From Onthophagus taurus (taxonomy: Eukaryota; Arthropoda; Insecta; Coleoptera; Scarabaeidae): a stretch of DNA of 64,000 bases. The notes beneath the pieces were generated by a model. The model worked only from the letters and a program-made list of their open reading frames with translations, was not told where the DNA came from and did not search any database. Below are positions 23,175-34,323 of the stretch, piece after piece (the stretch's first letter is position 1; every line of letters begins with the position of its first letter). A program made the position numbers and the translations under genes. The DNA lies in assembly GCF_036711975.1 (NCBI RefSeq), contig NC_091967.1, forward strand, positions 8,432,001 to 8,496,000. The letters run 5' to 3'.

Positions 23175-24248
23175 ATGGTTTTTTGCTTCTTCGCATGTAT
23201 TTTAATTTTGATATTAAGTTTAATAAAATTATACGTAGAATTAACAAAAGGAAAAGTAAGAAGTTCAACTTGTTTAATTGGAAAAACCGTTCTGATAACC
23301 GGAGGAAATTCAGGTTTGATTTTTTAACCTCACTTTTAAGAAATGTCAAATTGACGTTTAATAATCGGTTCTTTTTAGGGTTAGGTTATCAAACTGCGTT
23401 AGCTTTAGCCGGTCGAGGAGCAAAAGTAATAATAGCTGACTGTAATGATTCAACGGAATCGCGACGTAAAATAATCGAAAAAACCGGAAATCCAAATGTA
23501 ATATCAAAAAAATTTGATCTTCTTTCATTGGAATCGATTCGTTCGTTTGCAAAAGAAATAAACGCCGAAGAAAGTCGTTTAGATATTTTGATAAATAACG
23601 CAGGAACCGCGCAAACTTTGGGTTTTTCAAAAGATGGATTGGCGGGCCATATGCAAGTTAATAATTTTGGTGGTTTTCTTTTAACCCATTTGTTAATAGA
23701 TTTATTAAAAAAGTCGGCACCGAGCCGAATTATTTTTATCAGCTCCGCTTTAGCATTTTTCAACAATTTAACCATAAAAAATCTAAATGAAACCATTTCA
23801 AATGATTATTTTTCATATGGAAACACGAAACTTTGTAATATTATTATTTCGAATGGATTCGCACAAAAACTTTTAGGAAGTGGAGTTACATCGAATGCTG
23901 TTCATCCTGGTGCAGTGAAAACACCCATTTTCGATGTGTTCTTAACCCAATTTAATTTCTTTTTCGGTTGGATTTGGACATTAATAATGAGATTTGTTGG
24001 AAAAGTAATTAATAATGGAATAATAAGATTAATGTATTGAAATTTATTATTTTTAGGATGCATTTGAAGGTGCACAATGTCAAATACACTGTGCTTTATC
24101 AAAACGTTTAGAAAACGTTACTGGAAAATATTTTATCGATTGCAGAGAATTTTTTCAACCTTTTGGAATCGGAAATAAAGCTTTTTGCAATGAGATTTGG
24201 AATAAATGCGAAGAATTGGTTAAATTAAAACCAGAAGAAAAACTTTAG
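23175..24248 (+). CDS. short-chain dehydrogenase/reductase, retinol dehydrogenase 11/13-like (copy 1)
   Basis: Exons 23175-23313, 23379-24004 and 24057-24248 join in phase to 318 residues. The ATG at 23175 gives a hydrophobic membrane anchor (MVFCFFACILILILS) followed by KTVLITGGNSGLG, the NAD(P)-binding glycine motif, split by intron 1. Then ADCNDS, LINNAG, the catalytic serine in FISSA, the active-site YGNTK (YxxxK), and HPGAVKTPI. Such enzymes reduce or oxidise retinoids, steroids or lipid aldehydes at the ER membrane; the substrate is unknown. A longer open frame starting at 23165 is in the wrong frame for the anchor and reads through intron 1. The sister gene starts 222 bp downstream. 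Confidence 0.92.
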
Positions 24249-24469
24249 ACAGTTAGGCAACCAATCACTCTTTTTAATTGCTAAAATAATTACTTGGTAA
24301 TTATTCGTGTACAACTTGTTACAATGTTACAACTTTTAACTTTTTAATGGATTGTTGTTATTTCCTGATCCCCACACGTTTAACTTTCACTTTCGTTTCT
24401 AACAAAGTGGAAGCAAGGTACTTGGCAAGATAATATTTCGAAACTTCGATCTGTACGCTCGATTAAACA

Positions 24470-25605
24470 ATGATAAATTTGAATATATTTTGTATTGTTT
24501 TATATTTTATTGTATTTTTTGTCGTTTTATTTAAATTATTCCTAGAATTAACAAAAGGATGTATGAAAAGTAATTGTTTAATGTTGGGGAAAACTGTTTT
24601 AATAACTGGTGGAAATTCCGGTAAGTATTTATTAACCACTAAACAAATTAACGATATTTATGAAATCTATCAACAATAACATTTTAATAAATAATGCTTA
24701 AAAAAGGCTAAAACAAATATTTTTTTAGGTTTAGGATATCAAACTGCATTAATTTTAGCTGGAAGAGGTGCGAAAATAATTATAGCAGACAAAAATGATT
24801 CAACACAATCAAAAAATAGAATAATCCAAGAAACAAAAAATCCAAACGTAAAATCAAAAATGCTTGATTTAAGTTCGTTTGAGTCCATCCGAATATTCGC
24901 TAAAGAAATTATCGAGGAAGAAGACACCTTAGATGTTCTTATTAATAACGCTGGATTAGGTTATTCAGGATTAAAAACCATTGATAATTTGCCAGAACTC
25001 ATGCAAGTGAATCATTTGGGTTCCTTTTTATTGACACATCTTTTATTGGATCTTTTAAAGAAATCAGCTCCTAGTAGAATTATTTTTGTATCCTCTCTAA
25101 TGGCTTTTATAAACAATCTAACCATTAAAAATATCGACAAAGTGTTATCTCCACTTTCTCTCTCATATGGAAATTCAAAACTTTGCAATATAATCACAGC
25201 AAATGTTTTTGCTGAAAAATTAAAAGGAACCGGTGTTACATCGAATTCAGTTCATCCAGGATTAGTTAATACCCCAATTTTTAGAAATGCTCATCAAGAT
25301 CTACCCAAATCCAGCTTAGATGCTTTTTATGTTTTTCTTAAATTATTTGGGAAAGTAAAATCTTCAAGATATTCATTTTATTTAATTTAGTAAGTAAAAT
25401 ATTTTCTTTTTAGAGTGTTTTTGAAGGTGCACAAACTAATATTCATTGCGCTATATCCAAAAGCTTAGAAAAAGTGTCTGGAAAGTTTTTTGTTGATTGC
25501 ACACCGTTTTTTTTACCGTTTAAAGCAAAAAATAAACTATTTGTTCAAGAGATTTGGAGAAAAAGTGAGGAACTGGTGGGCTTAAAAGATGAGGAGAAGT
25601 TATAA
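24470..25605 (+). CDS. short-chain dehydrogenase/reductase, retinol dehydrogenase 11/13-like (copy 2)
   Basis: Exons 24470-24620, 24729-25354 and 25414-25605 join in phase to 322 residues. It has an N-terminal anchor (MINLNIFCIVLYFIVFF), TGGNSG|LGYQTA across intron 1, LINNAGLG, FVSSLMAF, the YGNSK active site and HPGLVNTPIF. Exon 2 (626 nt) and exon 3 (192 nt) are exactly the same length as in copy 1 and introns fall at the same codons and phases, so this is a tandem duplicate. The central region is conserved; the anchor and C-terminal loop have diverged. Confidence 0.92.
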
Positions 25606-25784
25606 ATTTAATTAAATAAAATTTTTTTACCTAACCTAACATTTTTTTTAAATAATTACACCAATGTGTCATTAATGACATATTAGTACAGAAATCTGTA
25701 ATTTTATGACAACATAACCTATAAGATTAAATAAATAACTAATAAATCAATAAGTTCATAAAATTATCAAAATAAACGTGATAA

Positions 25785-28700
25785 ATGGAAGAAAAGAAGT
25801 CGAATTCTTTAGATATAGATGGCCAAAATTTCAATCCTAATTTATACCTCGAAAAATTATTTAAAGTAAGTTATTAAAAAAAACCCAACCTAAAAAAAAA
25901 ATTATTAATTTTAAAGGAATGTTCCCTTCGGCAAGTAATGGATCACGAAGCAGAAGTAGTCAAAGACACCCAAACTTTACATTCAGATATGCAAACTTTA
26001 GTCTATGAAAACTACAATAAATTTATATCAGCAACAGATACAATAAAAAAAATGAAAACGGATTTTAAAAAAATGGAAACTGAAATGGATCTTTTAGCTT
26101 CAAATATGGATTCGATAACATCGTTTTCTGATCAAATTTCGACCACTCTACAAGGAACTAGACAGCAAATAAGTAAATTATCCGGTGTTCATACCCTTTT
26201 AAAGCGATTACAATTTCTTTTCAAACTTCCTTCAACTCTAAAAAATCGTGTTGAAGAAAAAAATTATGCACAAGCTGTTCAAGATTACTTACATGCACAA
26301 AGAGTGTTAACACAGTATGGAAATATGGCTTCATTTAAAGGAATACAAAGTGATTGCGAAGTGATTTTAAAGGAATTAAAAATTAAATTGAGAGGAAAAT
26401 TTTCCAATGCAGATGCAACGGCTAAAGAATTGGCCGAATCTGTTGATTTATTATTACAACTTGATGAACCAGCTAGAGAATTGTGTATGGAATTTTTGTG
26501 TTGCGCTGAAAAACGTCTCGGCGAACAATTAGTTTTATTAAGGGACCAATCTGAACAAAGAGATATTACAGAATTTGTTGATTTGGGTTGTACAGGTTTT
26601 TTAAGTGATTTATGTTTGGTTGTTGCATCATTTCATGATATGTTTATTAATCGAATGAATGAAAATGATGATGATGTCGAAAATAGGTAACAAAAAATTA
26701 ACCAAAAAAAGTTTTGAAAAAATTTAAAAATCATCATGTTGCTTAAAAATCGACGATTTTTGTTTTAATCAACGTGAAATGACCCAAAAAACACGTTAAA
26801 AATAAAAAGAAAGTGCAGAAAAGTACATACTGAAAAATCACATTAAAGTTTTGATGTGACGTCATATTTTGTGACGTCACAAGCAATGTTAATCATGCAG
26901 TTTCGTATTAAACCGGTCAATACCTAACCTAAACATTGTTTATTTTATAGCCACGCATAAAATCAATCTGATAAACTTAAAAGTAAAGTTATTTTCACTA
27001 AACTAGATGATTACAACGTACAGTGTGTTAATTAATTATTGTATTGTGTGAATATATCTGAATACGCAAATCGCGTATTGCAATACCAGTACTGTGATAT
27101 TGGTTGCATACTTGCAATGATGACGTCGGGTTCGATAATTAATTAACACACTGTATATTTTCGAATGAAACACCCTTGTTTTTCTTAGGCTTTCGATGCA
27201 TAGTGATTGACAACCTGTCGTTAGAAAGACTGTGTTAATACTAGAACACTAGATTGAAAAATAGAAAAATTCTGATTTAATCGCACGTCTCTCAAAACGA
27301 CTAAACCCGAATGATTCTAATTCTAGGCAGGGTTGATGAACTGGTTCAATTAACTATCTAGTCTTCTCCAAGCAGATTGTAATCCTTTCCACCAATATCT
27401 AGCATTTTGGAAGCTAGATATAAGCAAAACTCTCTCTTTTTTATAAGTAGTTATTAGTCTTTTCCAGCAGTATCTAACATTCTGGAAGAAGTGGTAGGTA
27501 GCTTTTTGGAAACCACATCTCTTTTCCAAACATCTATTAATGTCTTTGAAAGTAATAAGTGGTCTTGGAAGCAGTATTCCGCCTGTCGAAGTAGGCTAAT
27601 TGCAGTGTTTAGCGTTGTGGAAGCAATAGGTATTATTTTAAAAACAGTATCTACTCTTTTCCAAGTAAGTTGTGGTCATTTTCTGCGGTATCTACCATTT
27701 TACAAGCAGTAGGTAACTTTTTGAAATAGAATTTCCTCTTTCCAAGCAGTTTTTAGTCTTTTACTAGCAGTATTTAAATTTCTGATAGCAATAATTAGTG
27801 TTTTGCCAACAGTATCTAGCATTCAGCCGAAACTTTAAAGTGATGTTTGGGTAAGTTTTACACTTTACCGCACTTTTTTTTTATTTGTCGATTTTTAAGC
27901 GATATGATGATTCCAAAAAGGAAGTATTTTTTAATTAATGTCGATTTTTTTAGCGAAATTTTTGAAAATTTTGCTGCAAAAGAATTAAATTCATTTATTT
28001 TACAAAATATGAAAAAGTATTTTGATCTAGTTAAAAATAAAGTTGATTCCGAACAAGACAACGGAGACACCGTAGTTTTGGTGAACGCTTTAGACCGATT
28101 TTTTCGACGATTACAAGCCATGAACACGTTATGCAGAAACGTAGATTTTTCAGAGTATGTTAAACTGATTATGAAGATAATTTTATTTTAAAATCACATT
28201 CTTTTGTAGGAAAGGTATTGAAATTATCATAAACGCAGGTAAAAGACAGTGTAAAATGCATCTTAACCTGTTAAAAATGCATTTTGCTGAATCAATGACG
28301 AAAGTTCGTCAATCTTTAAACACGACGAAATTAATTACGCAAGATAAAGATGATAAAAACTTGAATGAGCTTTTAGTTTCGTTGATGATGACGATCGTTG
28401 AAAAGATTAAAGGAGTTTTACAAGATCTTGTGGTGAATTTATTTGTGCCATAAAAATTCGTGATCTAAGTTTATTTTTTAGGCTTTTATTCAACCGGATG
28501 TGACGTTCGCTCAAAAGGCTCAATTTCGAGATAGTTTTTGTGTTGATAATGTTCGAGAGGGGCTCATTGTATGTTTTATTCACCACTTAACAGCAACTGC
28601 TAGAAGTTTTTGTTCCAATAATACAATGGATATTAAGAATCCACCCACCTTAATGTTATTATTATCCAAATTTTGTATTGATTTCCAAACTGGAAATATT

Positions 28701-29604
28701 CATTATTTGGTAGGAGCTAAATTAGGTTTTGTAAGCAAATTTAAAATAATTATTTTTTGTTTAGTTATCTAAAACTGATGAATTATTCGGAATTAATTCA
28801 AAAGGAACAATTGCTTTAACTAAAGAATCTGAAATTAACACGACAATGCAAGAATCCGCTCAAGAACTGTTAAATTATTATGTTCGTATACAAGGTTTAA
28901 ACGTTTCACAAGTAAATTTTATAATAAATCAAAAATTCTTCATTAATAACTTGCATTATTACAGATGTTACGTAAAAGTGTTGAAACTCGAGATTGGTTA
29001 CACACAATTGAGCCAAGAACTGTTCGTGCTGTTATGAAACGTGTTGTTGAAGATATAGCTGCAATTGATTCAACTGTAGCTTTGTTATATGAAGATCAAG
29101 GGAATAATACTGAACATAGCAGCGATTCAAGTCGAAAAACACACAGTATTTCTGTTTCACGTCATCAATATAAATCAAATTGGTCAACCTATACACCAAA
29201 CCACTTAGATTCAACTCTAGTATCGAACATGCATAAATTGTTTAGTGAAAGGATTGAAATTTTTTCAACGGTCGAATTTAATAAAGTTTCTATTTTAACT
29301 GGGATCATAAAAATTAGTTTAAAAACGTTTATGGAATGCGTCCGATTAAAAACTTACAGTAAATATGGATTACAACAAATTCAAGTTGACACTCATTATT
29401 TACAATTGTATTTGTGGAGATTTGTTGCTGACGAAAAGTAATTATTATTTTATTATTGGATAATAAAATTGTTTTGATTTTTTTTTAAATTTCAGTTTGG
29501 TTCATTTCTTGTTGGACGAAATTTTGGGCTCTGCTGTTCATCGTTGTTTAGAACCGGTTTTAATGGAACCAAGTGTTGTTGATATTATATGTGAAAGGGG
29601 ATAA
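25785..29604 (+). CDS. Vps51: Vps51, subunit of the GARP/EARP tethering complexes
   Basis: Eight exons (25785-25865, 25917-26686, 27954-28154, 28210-28432, 28482-28730, 28765-28911, 28965-29437, 29496-29604) join in phase to 750 residues, near the usual size for the family. Residues 20-110 form the conserved N-terminal helical domain shared by Vps51, Exo84 and COG1 ([20 protein letters not shown], then [19 protein letters not shown]). Later blocks include [12 protein letters not shown] and LELRDWL-type [15 protein letters not shown] near the C-terminus. Vps51 tethers endosome-derived vesicles at the trans-Golgi with Vps52/53/54 (GARP) or Vps50 (EARP); the fly gene is fat-free. Intron 2 (26687-27953) is large and full of repeats. 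An alternative acceptor at about 27898 would add 18 residues to exon 3 in frame. Confidence 0.92.
27019..27155. mobile_element. complete mariner-like MITE in Vps51 intron 2
   Basis: Perfect inverted ends CAGTGTGTTAATTAATTA with TA on both sides, 137 bp including the TA pair. The right half (GATATTGGTTGCATACTTGC AATGATGACGTC) matches the copy at 5991-6115; the left half has diverged so the long hairpin of that copy is lost here. Confidence 0.85.
27225..27330. repeat. copy of the dispersed palindromic repeat
   Basis: Contains CGCACGTCTCTCAAAACGAC and TAAACCCGAATGATTCTAA, the centre and right arm of the palindrome best seen at 31841-31975. Confidence 0.6.
27345..27830. repeat. degenerate minisatellite in Vps51 intron 2
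   Basis: Words of the type CTTTTCCA(A/G)GCAGTATCTA and GCATTTTGGAAGCAGTAGGT recur at least ten times with irregular spacing of roughly 25-60 bp. The units are diverged, so the array is old. Open frames across it are by-products. Confidence 0.6.
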
Positions 29605-29816
29605 AACACTTAAAATCAATAATTTAACAAATTTTATTATTAATAAATGCTTAATTTACGAATATATTCATTCCCATTTATAACAGCACCATCTAAATGA
29701 TTTTTCTTAGAACCTAGATTCAATTTTTTGTTATTTTCTATTAAATTGTTAATTTAAAATCAAAACTAGAAAAATAAAATGAAAATTAAACTTTGATGAT
29801 TGTGTCAATTTAAAAC

Positions 29817-29861
29817 AATTAGAGTTACCAACTTAAACAACCTAAGTTGGTAGCTCTAATT
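29817..29861. repeat. 45-bp hairpin
   Basis: AATTAGAGTTACCAACTTA and its near-perfect complement TAAGTTGGTAGCTCTAATT are separated by 7 bp. It lies about 210 bp past the Vps51 stop codon and could be within or just past its 3' end. Confidence 0.65.
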
Positions 29862-31754
29862 CCCCTAAACTGACATTAAGATCCAGTACTTCCCATATAA
29901 TTTGAAGAAAATTGTATCGAATGAAATAAAATTGTTGATAAAGAAAAGGTAGTTTTGTATTCGGTAGATAAAAAGTAGTAATACCGTACGTTTAATAAGT
30001 GAAAACACATACGGCATAACTACTTATTATCTGCTGAACATTCCAAACAAGAACTTGAAGAGTTTTCCAAAGAAAAAAGAATCATCTTCTGAACTAATAG
30101 TGTTTAAAAAATATAATTAAAAATATTACTTACTTACGATTTTATTTCAATTAGTGATTTGAAAATTAATGATTAGAAAATGGAGAAAATTATTAAAAGA
30201 TGTTGTACAAACGACTGACGATTTTGTAATAAACCTCAGCTGATGGTGTTACGGTTTTACCTTGGGTAGACCGAATCAGCAGAAAAATATTGTGGCAGCA
30301 AAGAAGTGTGTGTGTGTATGTGTAATTGATACCGTGGTATAATTACATAAACAGTAACAGTCGATCTGGATACAAAAAAAAATAGATTGAGACTTGAGAT
30401 TTTCACTCGACTCAAAATCATGGCAGCATGACGAACTATCAAGGAGACAGATTTCAATCAAGCAAAGGAATAGTTTAAAAATAGTAATGAAGATTGTAAA
30501 TGTTTATAAAATGTAATAAAAAAATATAGAGTAAGAAAAATGTTATTTGGGTTGCCTATATTGTATCAAAAAAATAGTAAAATTAATAGATAAATAACTG
30601 TTGGACTATTAGCAGTATGTCAAAATACTATATAATAAATGCATTAATGTTTAAACGAAAAAAGAAATGATAATTGTTTCAAATAAGTAAAGAAAGGAAA
30701 ATGGAATGTTGCCAATGATTATTTGAACTGTAAGGTTAAACGTCAACCAAATTTTTAAGGTTATGTTTACTTGTCAAATACTAAATCATAACTAAATTTT
30801 AATGTATCGTAATGCATTATGTGATATAAATTGTATCTTTTTGGAATTTCGTCGCACGATGAGTATATCAACTAATATCGTAAATTTACTATAAAATATT
30901 TATAAAAAGATTAATTCAATAAAAATATTATTTTTGTTTATATAAGGTTGGTATTAAGAAAAATGGCATAACGTAGATTTGATTTCGCGACTGCCAAACA
31001 ATAAACTAGCGTCGTTAAAGCTGTTAAAGTCCTAAAAAAGTTTAACTAAACTTTTATTTACGTAAATAATTTACGTATTTGACTAATACATAGAGTACAA
31101 GACTTATTTAAGAGTAATTTTGACAAGATGAGTAATTACAAATCTAACCTAACCTCAAAAAGTTAAACGTCAAATTATAACATCTTTATAAACGAAGCAA
31201 ACTTTATTAGAAATAATTTACGACATTTGTTATTAGATTTGTACGTAAAATAGGTTATAAATGATTGGAAATTTATTTTATATCGCTTATATCAATAGAT
31301 TTGCTTGCATTATTTGACACGTACAAATGGAGTTTTCAGTTTGAAACCATTCAGAAACGGTTTGACAGGTTTGTGCGAACAAGTCTATTATATTATAAAC
31401 CCAACTCTTTTATAACTCCAGTATGCAAAATCCGTATTCGAACACATTCCGAAATATTAGGAAATCACGAATTACTCAAGATTGGTACACCTTACAACCA
31501 TTGTTGAACGCTCTGTAGTAGAAATTTCAAATATGTTGGATGATTTATTTCACTTAGAAGAGTAAAAGCAAAAGTACGTGGTTACCTCTGCAGTTTGCAG
31601 TTGACAGCAGAAACAGTATTCGAACAGTACAAACTTTAACAATAACTAAGAAAATTGTACATATGGAATAACACTAATACTTTGCTGAATGTCTGTTGGC
31701 TTAACAATAATTAGCACTTATAATTAGACACCTTGAAAAATCCCTTTATAATAA

Positions 31755-31975
31755 CTAAACATTTGGGTTTAGCAGTACGTCTCTTAAGACGGCGAAACCT
31801 GAATTAATCTAGTACTTGGTCTGGCGCTGTAAAACAATTAAAATTAGAAGTAACACTAGACCTAAAACTAGAAACATTCGGGTTTAGCCGCACGTCTTTC
31901 AAGACGGCTAAACCCGAATGATTCTAGTTCTAGGTCTTGTGTTAGTTCTAGTGTTAGTCTAGTTTAATTTGTTAT
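31755..31975. repeat. two copies of a dispersed palindromic repeat
   Basis: 31841-31975 is nearly a full palindrome: AACACTAGACCTAAAACTAG ... ATTCGGGTTTAGCCGCACGT CTT / AAGACGGCTAAACCCGAATG ... CTAGTTCTAGGTCTTGTGTT AG. A more decayed copy precedes it at 31755-31830. Arms are about 50 bp each. Confidence 0.75.
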
Positions 31976-31989
31976 TCAGCACTAGATTG

Positions 31990-32059
31990 TATATTTTTAT
32001 TTAGCTATAACGGACACTGCGTTCCACGCATTGATCCGTTATATCGAGGTTTTACTGTA
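31990..32059. mobile_element. right end of a pogo/Tigger-like element
   Basis: Ends GTTATATCGAGGTTTTACTG-TA, the complement of the CAGTAAAACCTCGATATAAC terminus typical of this group and like the copy at 8507. An internal palindrome (AACGGACACTGCGTTCCACG region) is present. The left end is not found nearby. Confidence 0.5.
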
Positions 32060-32844
32060 ATGTCAAATTATATTGAGAAACTAATTGTAAGTAGGTACGC
32101 CCTGATTTCTATGGAAATATATTTTAGTATAGTGCATCTTAAATGAAATTCACTGTATACAGTACTATGCAAAATTTAAATCATGTGTAAATGAAACGTT
32201 TCCTGTCAGTTACATTTAAAAAAGTAATTATTACTGAATTTCGTTGGACCGGAAATTTCATTACGCAATGTTAAAAAAAGGAACCGCGTTAAGCTAGGTC
32301 CCGCATCGTCCGGTCACCCCTTTTTCTTGTATCATAAACGTGCTCTTTCAATTCAACATCAACTCCACCTCGCACTCTCTTTTTAAATGATTCATGTATT
32401 CATTGCGATAATTCAATTTACCAATTGACCGAAACGCCGACGGTGTCAAATGGTTTCAAACCGGTAACCAGTATATTTTTTTTCATTCTTTTACTCAACC
32501 AATGATTCTATTTTTATAAATTGACGTAATAGACTTTTATAAAACAATTTCCTACTTGTTATAATAATTCGTTTAACACGTGGAATTCTTTTTATTTTCG
32601 ATTTTGTCTGTACAAGTCAATTTTTAATTAATTTAGTTAATTTTAAATTTATTTAATTAATCGTACGGAACGTATGAATATTTATAACCACCACCATAAA
32701 GCGTTCTTTTAGATTTAGTTTTTAGATATTTTTTAAGTTACTTGACGCATCAACAATGGGGCTGACCACAATAGAATAATAACGTGCACAAAAGGAAATA
32801 ATCTCTTAATTTAACTTAAATTACACTTGGGATGTGGGTTCACA

Positions 32845-32884
32845 TATATACCCAATTGGTGCTTATTAAGAGGGCCCCAGTCAT
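32845..32884 (+). promoter_or_regulatory. candidate TATA plus initiator core promoter
   Basis: TATATA at 32845-32850 is followed by CCAGTCATC with its A at 32879, about 30 bp downstream, the normal spacing for an arthropod TATA-Inr pair (consensus TCAGTY). A short exon could follow to the donor AAAAC|GTAAAT at 32961. No protein is identified for it. Confidence 0.4.
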
Positions 32885-32984
32885 CATTTACTCGTCGTTA
32901 GTCGTGTTACGTGAATGTTGTTTTTGAAGGAAACATGGTTTCAACACACATATTTAAAACGTAAATATTACTTTTATTATTATT

Positions 32985-33743
32985 CGAAACGTTCTTGTTT
33001 TTTATTAATTTTATATACCTATAAATTTATTAAAATTTGTAGGTTATAAAAAAATCCTTTAAAACAATTTCATACATAATATTTAGGTTTATAACAAAGT
33101 TAGTGTAATTGTTTAAGAAAAAAATATTTTTTTTATAAATATTATGCAACCCAAATAGCGCATAATGTATTAAAATATTTTTTTTAATGAATTCTTTAAA
33201 CGATTTCTAATTTATCCTTTTTCTTTATTTTCAGTTACGTATAATGTAAAATAGCAATAATTTAATTTTTTAATAATTAAAAATATAAAAACTTAATTAA
33301 GTCTCCATCTATTGGGTTTATTTCCAAGTAAGAATTCAAATAATCAATTTTATATTAACTTTTCTTGTATTCTTTTATTAATTCTTCTTATTAAATATTT
33401 AACCTCAATTGAACACTATTTTATGTCGTGTTTAATTTGTTTAAAAATAATAAATAACTCCTAATAATTAATACATTACATTTGCTTCCATCTATTGGAC
33501 TAATGTTTAACTAAAAATTTAAATAACTGTCATTGCATCAAATAACAAAAACATTTTCATGTCTCCATCTATTGGATTTAGAATCACAACTAAAGTAAAA
33601 ATAAAATGTAAAATTATTATTGGTACCGCTGTTTTAGTTGAAAATAGCATTTAGAATCCCGAGTATAGAAAATGAAAAATAATCGCGTTTATGAATATGG
33701 ATAGACGATAACCCCGTGACACATCGAAGATTGCGTTGACCCT
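32985..33743. other. non-coding gap with a thrice-repeated word
   Basis: CTCCATCTATTGG(G/A) appears at 33303, CTTCCATCTATTGGA at 33485 and CTCCATCTATTGGA at 33563, each in otherwise unrelated AT-rich flanks. Nothing else is recognisable. Confidence 0.4.
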
Positions 33744-34323
33744 ATGAACAATCGAGTCGCCTTTGAAATAAACACGGCCATTTGTTGTTCGATCGTCGCT
33801 TGTTTCCTACCGATAATCGGTAAGTTTAATTTTTTTTCTTTAACATTAATTTTTTTTTTAAATTTGTTTCAAAAAGTATTGATGAAAAGTATCAACATAG
33901 ACATCTCGGTGGGTATAACCTCAAATTAACCTTCATTCTTTTTAATAATTAATTATTTTAAAGCAAAAAATCCCCACGATATATTTTTCTTTATTTCTTC
34001 CTCTCTATCTTTCTTTATTCCATCTATTTTTGAGGTTAAGTGATATGACCCCGGTTTGTGAATGATCTGTCTCGTTACCCAATTAAGTCTGAGCTTTTTT
34101 TCTAAACTCTTTTCGTACTTCTCCAACCAAGCGCAAAAAAGAACAAGGTACCAACTCAATTTTCTTTAGGTTGGTAATAAATTTAAAAAATAATTCTGTG
34201 ACTTGTTTCTAAGTACTAGTGCCGCAGGAGAGTTATTCGTTGCTCCTGCTGCTCAAGTGCTTATCAATAAGAAAGCAGGAGACGCCCAAGAAGTTTTACA
34301 ACATCGCCATTGATGTGGTTTAA
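33744..34323 (+). CDS. unrecognised short two-exon gene (candidate)
   Basis: Exon 33744-33819 encodes MNNRVAFEINTAICCSIVAC FLPII, hydrophobic and able to be a signal peptide or membrane segment, and ends at a consensus donor (ATCG|GTAAGT). A possible second exon, 34220-34323 after an AG at 34219, closes in phase and ends at TAA, making 59 residues with the tail CLSIRKQETPKKFYN. The acceptor tract is weak, and another frame of the second exon (AAGELFVAPAAQVLINKKAG) is equally open. A TATA-Inr pair 865 bp upstream fits a small secreted-peptide gene with a 5' untranslated first exon. No family is recognised. Confidence 0.25.

Larger units (their letters stand above)
29605..32840. other. intergenic repeat-rich gap
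   Basis: No gene is supported. It holds a 45-bp hairpin (29817-29861), a GTTATTTGGGTTGCCTAT motif (30542), two palindromic repeat copies (31755-31975) and one end of a pogo/Tigger-like element (about 31995-32059). 32270-32480 is less AT-rich and unlike the repeats; it may be regulatory. Confidence 0.4.

Noticed and set aside
23165-23378. Earlier start of the first dehydrogenase at 23165
   Set aside because: It reads exon 1 out of frame and crosses intron 1; ATG 23175 restores the membrane anchor and TGGNSG motif.
31265-31507. 80-codon frame containing ETIQKRFDRFVRT
   Set aside because: Faintly like a retroelement polymerase tail (IQ.RF.RF), but nothing around it supports an element, so not listed.
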